NCBI GenBank assembly: GCA_016721085.1
Contig: JADKJI010000025.1
Span: 1 to 64,000 of the forward strand
DNA length: 64,000 nucleotides
From: Chitinophagaceae bacterium
Lineage (GTDB): Bacteria; Bacteroidota; Bacteroidia; Chitinophagales; Chitinophagaceae
Direction of reading: 5' to 3'
In this document: piece after piece, positions 63,229-64,000 of the stretch
How the letters are laid out: each line of letters begins with the position of its first letter
How positions within the stretch are numbered: the stretch's first letter is position 1
Position numbers and translations under genes: made by a program
Notes under the pieces: model-generated
The model's database searches: none
Seen by the model: only the letters and a program-made list of their open reading frames with translations
Told to the model about the DNA's origin: nothing

Positions 63229-64000
63229 ATGAGCAAGAAACTATTTTTACTCGACGCACTGGCACTCGTGTTCCGCGCCTACTACGCCCTTATCCGCAAT
63301 CCAAGAATTACCTCTAAAGGAAGAAACACCAACGCACAGTTCGGCTTTACCAACACCCTCATCGACCTTCTCAATAACCAGAAGCCATCCCACATGGCCG
63401 TGTGCTTCGATACCCATGCCCCAACAGAACGACATACCGATTTCGCCGACTATAAAGCCAACCGCCAGGAAGCGCCGGAAGACCTGCTCGCAGCCCTTCC
63501 TGATATTAAAAAAATTATTCAAGCATTCAATATCCCCGTTATGGAATTGGATGGCTTCGAAGCCGATGACCTCATCGGTACCCTCGCCCAACAAGCTGCA
63601 AAAGCAGGTTACGAAGTATATATGGTTACCCCCGATAAAGACTATGGCCAACTCGTAACTGAAAAAATAAAAATCTACAAACCCGGCTACCAGGGCGGAG
63701 ATGTGGAAATAATGGGACCTGAAGAAGTTTGTGCCAAATGGAATATTAAAGATGTTAGCCAGGTAATCGATATCCTCGGATTGATGGGCGATGCGGTAGA
63801 TAATATCCCGGGCATCCCTGGTGTGGGTGAAAAAACAGCCGCCAAACTATTGGCTGAATATTCAACCCTCGAAAATGTTCTTGCCAACGCTGATGCCATC
63901 AAAGGTGCCATGGGTGAAAAAGTAAGAAATGGTAAAGAATCGGCTATCCTATCAAAAAAACTGGCTACCATCATCACGAATGTGCCGGTGGATTTTCATG
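63229..64000 (+). CDS. polA: DNA polymerase I, N-terminal part (cut by window end)
   Basis: The frame opens at ATG 63229 and is still open at the window edge (257 codons). It encodes the 5'-3' exonuclease domain: KKLFLLDALALVFRAYYAL, VCFDTHAPTERH, ELDGFEADDLIGTLA, VTPDKDYGQLV and the helix-hairpin-helix stretch GLMGDAVDNIPGIPGVGEKTA. The acidic metal ligands of this family are present. The polymerase domain is expected beyond the window. Short open frames on the opposite strand here are shadows. Confidence 0.93.
   Translation, partial: MSKKLFLLDALALVFRAYYALIRNPRITSKGRNTNAQFGFTNTLIDLLNNQKPSHMAVCFDTHAPTERHTDFADYKANRQEAPEDLLAALPDIKKIIQAFNIPVMELDGFEADDLIGTLAQQAAKAGYEVYMVTPDKDYGQLVTEKIKIYKPGYQGGDVEIMGPEEVCAKWNIKDVSQVIDILGLMGDAVDNIPGIPGVGEKTAAKLLAEYSTLENVLANADAIKGAMGEKVRNGKESAILSKKLATIITNVPVDFH

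Noticed and set aside
63247..63651. Minus-strand open frames over the last kilobase
   Set aside because: They are antisense shadows of the polA exonuclease domain, which is strongly conserved on the plus strand.

Overview
The window looks like a chromosomal segment of a Bacteroidota bacterium, most likely of the Chitinophagaceae type. The evidence is a SusC/SusD pair, a type IX secretion C-terminal domain, a GTP-type PEP carboxykinase, LytTR signalling, TAnnTTTG-like promoters and a DUF4920 protein. I infer this from gene content and have not tested the taxonomy.

Layout. 1-4.8 kb: tRNA-Asn, a sugar permease with ribokinase (ribose use), a CoA-disulfide-reductase/rhodanese fusion and a GNAT acetyltransferase. 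4.9-8.8 kb: a membrane redox module on the minus strand (cytochrome c, small Tat protein, four-cluster ferredoxin, NrfD membrane subunit, anchored beta-rich protein) with no catalytic subunit in view. 9.3-44.4 kb: a large polysaccharide utilisation locus, almost entirely on the minus strand. It holds a SusC/SusD pair, an AraC regulator, a UxaA-family dehydratase, four GH29 fucosidases, GH92, GH20, GH110, a beta-propeller hydrolase, two multidomain esterases and six sulfatases. Fourteen genes from GH92 down to the last sulfatase are packed with gaps of at most about 50 bases and probably form one transcript of about 24 kb. All recognisable enzymes are exo-acting or de-esterifying, which suggests stepwise trimming of a sulfated, fucosylated, HexNAc-, galactose- and mannose-containing glycan (mucin-like or a marine/animal glycoconjugate). 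The substrate is an inference.

44.9-64 kb is mostly housekeeping: a lipoprotein, pckG, a sensor kinase / TlpA-like / LytTR operon, recA, a DUF4920 protein, a T9SS cargo protein, mgsA, deoC, an M28 peptidase, uvrB, a YCII/ECF42-type sigma pair, a 47-aa membrane peptide and the start of polA.

The most unusual structure is a family of six intergenic arrays built from a 9-bp palindrome, GATGNCATC. The units repeat at exactly 19 bp (four loci) or 15 bp (two loci), and their spacers are complementary to one another, so each array folds into a long hairpin. Four arrays start at or within a few bases of a stop codon, and one overlaps it. A second 3'-end-associated palindrome family (AACCGCAGAGGCGC-type arms with GTTCAAGAAG-type tails) is also present.

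Six genes (small Tat protein, a sulfatase, an SGNH esterase, SusC, the LytTR regulator, the M28 peptidase) show single-indel frameshifts, with the missing protein continuing in the next frame. A stretch of nearly pure purine lies at about 52.1-52.2 kb. Together these point to residual sequence errors at least as much as to real pseudogenes; reads are needed to decide.
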